The notes below the pieces were generated by a model, which saw nothing but the letters and a program-made list of their open reading frames with translations, did not search any database and was not told where the DNA came from. Made by a program: the position numbers and the translations under genes. Positions 4,264-5,123 of a DNA stretch of 5,123 nucleotides are shown here, piece by piece (the stretch's first letter is position 1; each line of letters opens with the position of its first letter). Source of the DNA: Candidatus Heimdallarchaeota archaeon (GTDB lineage: Archaea > Asgardarchaeota > Heimdallarchaeia > JABLTI01); NCBI GenBank assembly GCA_030602675.1, contig JAUVZH010000248.1, positions 1 to 5,123 of the forward strand. Reading direction: 5' to 3'.

Positions 4264-5123
4264 ATGGGTAAAAAATTTAATGTTATACAAGTTGGTTTCG
4301 GACCAATGGGGCAATTAGTAGCTAAACTCTTAGTTAAAAGAAAAAACATCAAATTCGCAGGTATCGTTGATATTGATCCAGCCTTTGAAGGCAAGACACT
4401 TGATGAAATAATTGATGTTCCTAGAACCCCAAAGCTTCCTATCGTGAAAGAATTAGAGCCATTATTAACTAAAAAAATTGATCTTGTGATAATTGCTACT
4501 TCATCATTTTTTGAAACAATAACTCCTATGATAATGCAAATTATTAAAGCAGGTGCAAATGTACTTACACTTTGTGAACAGCTATCATATCCATGGGATT
4601 TTCACCCAGAACTTTCAGCAAAAATTGACGAAGCTGCAAAAGAGAAAGGTGTTACAGTCGTCGGTTCAGGAATAAATCCAGGTTATTTAATGGATCTCTT
4701 GCCTATTGTTTTGACTGCTCCATGTGAAACTGTTGAAAAAATACACGTTACACGAATGATGAACTCAAGCAGAAGAAGAATTCCATTCCAGAAGAAAATA
4801 GGAACTAACTTAACCATTGGTGAATTCAATAAGAAGATCAGTGATAAGGAAATTACCGGTCATGTTGGCTTAGAAGAATCTATTCAAATGATCGTTTCCG
4901 CTCTTGGTTTTGATATTGATGAAATCATTGAGTTCCCACCAAACGCTATGATAACAGAGAAAGCTTTTGATAGTCCCTTAGGAAGAGTAGAAGAAGGTTA
5001 TGTTCGAGGTTTACATAGTCGTGGTGTTGCTAAAAAGGGTGATAAGGAAATTATCATCTTAGACTTTTATGCTTATTCTGGTGACCATGATGAGTATGAT
5101 AGTATCACTATTGAAGGTGTACC
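4264..5123 (+). CDS. 2,4-diaminopentanoate dehydrogenase / native amine dehydrogenase-like NAD(P)-dependent oxidoreductase, 5' part
   Basis: The frame is open from ATG 4264 to the window end (286 complete codons) with no stop; the family usually has about 330-350 residues, so only the C-terminus is missing. A Rossmann fold is visible: the dinucleotide loop VGFGPMG (10-16), an acidic residue D36 in 'IVDID' at the end of the second strand, and 'VIIATSS' (75-81). The family blocks 'CEQLSYPW' (104-111), 'GSGINPGY' (134-141) and 'GHVGLEES' (199-206) match proteins annotated as dihydrodipicolinate-reductase-like. Among these the closest pattern is 2,4-diaminopentanoate dehydrogenase, which oxidatively deaminates its substrate in ornithine fermentation. 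The substrate here cannot be read from the sequence. Saccharopine or homoserine dehydrogenases are less likely because these blocks fit the amine dehydrogenase group better. The protein is probably cytoplasmic. Confidence 0.75.
   Translation, partial: MGKKFNVIQVGFGPMGQLVAKLLVKRKNIKFAGIVDIDPAFEGKTLDEIIDVPRTPKLPIVKELEPLLTKKIDLVIIATSSFFETITPMIMQIIKAGANVLTLCEQLSYPWDFHPELSAKIDEAAKEKGVTVVGSGINPGYLMDLLPIVLTAPCETVEKIHVTRMMNSSRRRIPFQKKIGTNLTIGEFNKKISDKEITGHVGLEESIQMIVSALGFDIDEIIEFPPNAMITEKAFDSPLGRVEEGYVRGLHSRGVAKKGDKEIIILDFYAYSGDHDEYDSITIEGV

Noticed and set aside
643..5123. CRISPR arrays, insertion sequences or attachment sites.
   Set aside because: No regularly spaced repeats, transposase motifs or paired terminal repeats with target duplications were seen; the only large repeat is the pilin gene duplication.

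Overview
The window looks like a chromosomal segment of an AT-rich archaeon (about one third G+C by eye). The archaeal signs are two proteins with archaeal type IV pilin N-termini (an [RK][RK][GA]xSPV processing site followed by a long hydrophobic stretch), AGGTGA/GAGG-type Shine-Dalgarno sites, BRE/TATA-like promoter elements, a Trm9-type methyltransferase and a box C/D-like kink-turn RNA candidate. An Asgard-type archaeon would fit the style of these proteins, but nothing here proves it.

Layout from left to right. Bases 1-642 (+) hold the 3' part of a DUF362-family protein. Facing it on the minus strand are two tandem paralogous secreted pilin-like proteins. The downstream copy (ORF 384-1835) lies 165 bp from the upstream copy (2001-3146). 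Upstream of both, on the same strand, is a class I SAM methyltransferase resembling tRNA wobble-uridine methyltransferase Trm9 (3273-3965). A 298-bp divergent intergenic region (3966-4263) follows. It contains a symmetric AT-rich element, probably a promoter, and a compact GC-richer element at 4084-4157 that folds as a kink-turn-closed RNA with box C and box D. Bases 4264-5123 (+) are the 5' part of a gene related to 2,4-diaminopentanoate dehydrogenase / native amine dehydrogenase, cut off by the window end.

The two pilin paralogs dominate the window. Each has a cleavable class III signal, an Ig-like N-terminal segment with a DTNKDSxYDE motif, and a large C-terminal beta-rich domain whose pattern recalls carbohydrate-binding jelly rolls. 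Together they look like large surface pilins or pilus-borne adhesins. The downstream copy lacks a stop codon where its paralog stops, so its reading frame runs about 100 codons further, mostly antisense to the DUF362 gene. A single-base shift would put a stop five codons after the conserved end, so this is either a real C-terminal mutation or an assembly error.

The strongest candidate for something undescribed is the RNA at 4084-4157. It has a textbook kink-turn (5-bp stem, 3-nt bulge, GAUG and CUGA) and an unusual 7-bp internal hairpin where archaeal C/D guide RNAs normally have a very short D'-C' loop. The methyltransferase and dehydrogenase are not obviously linked in function to the pilins.
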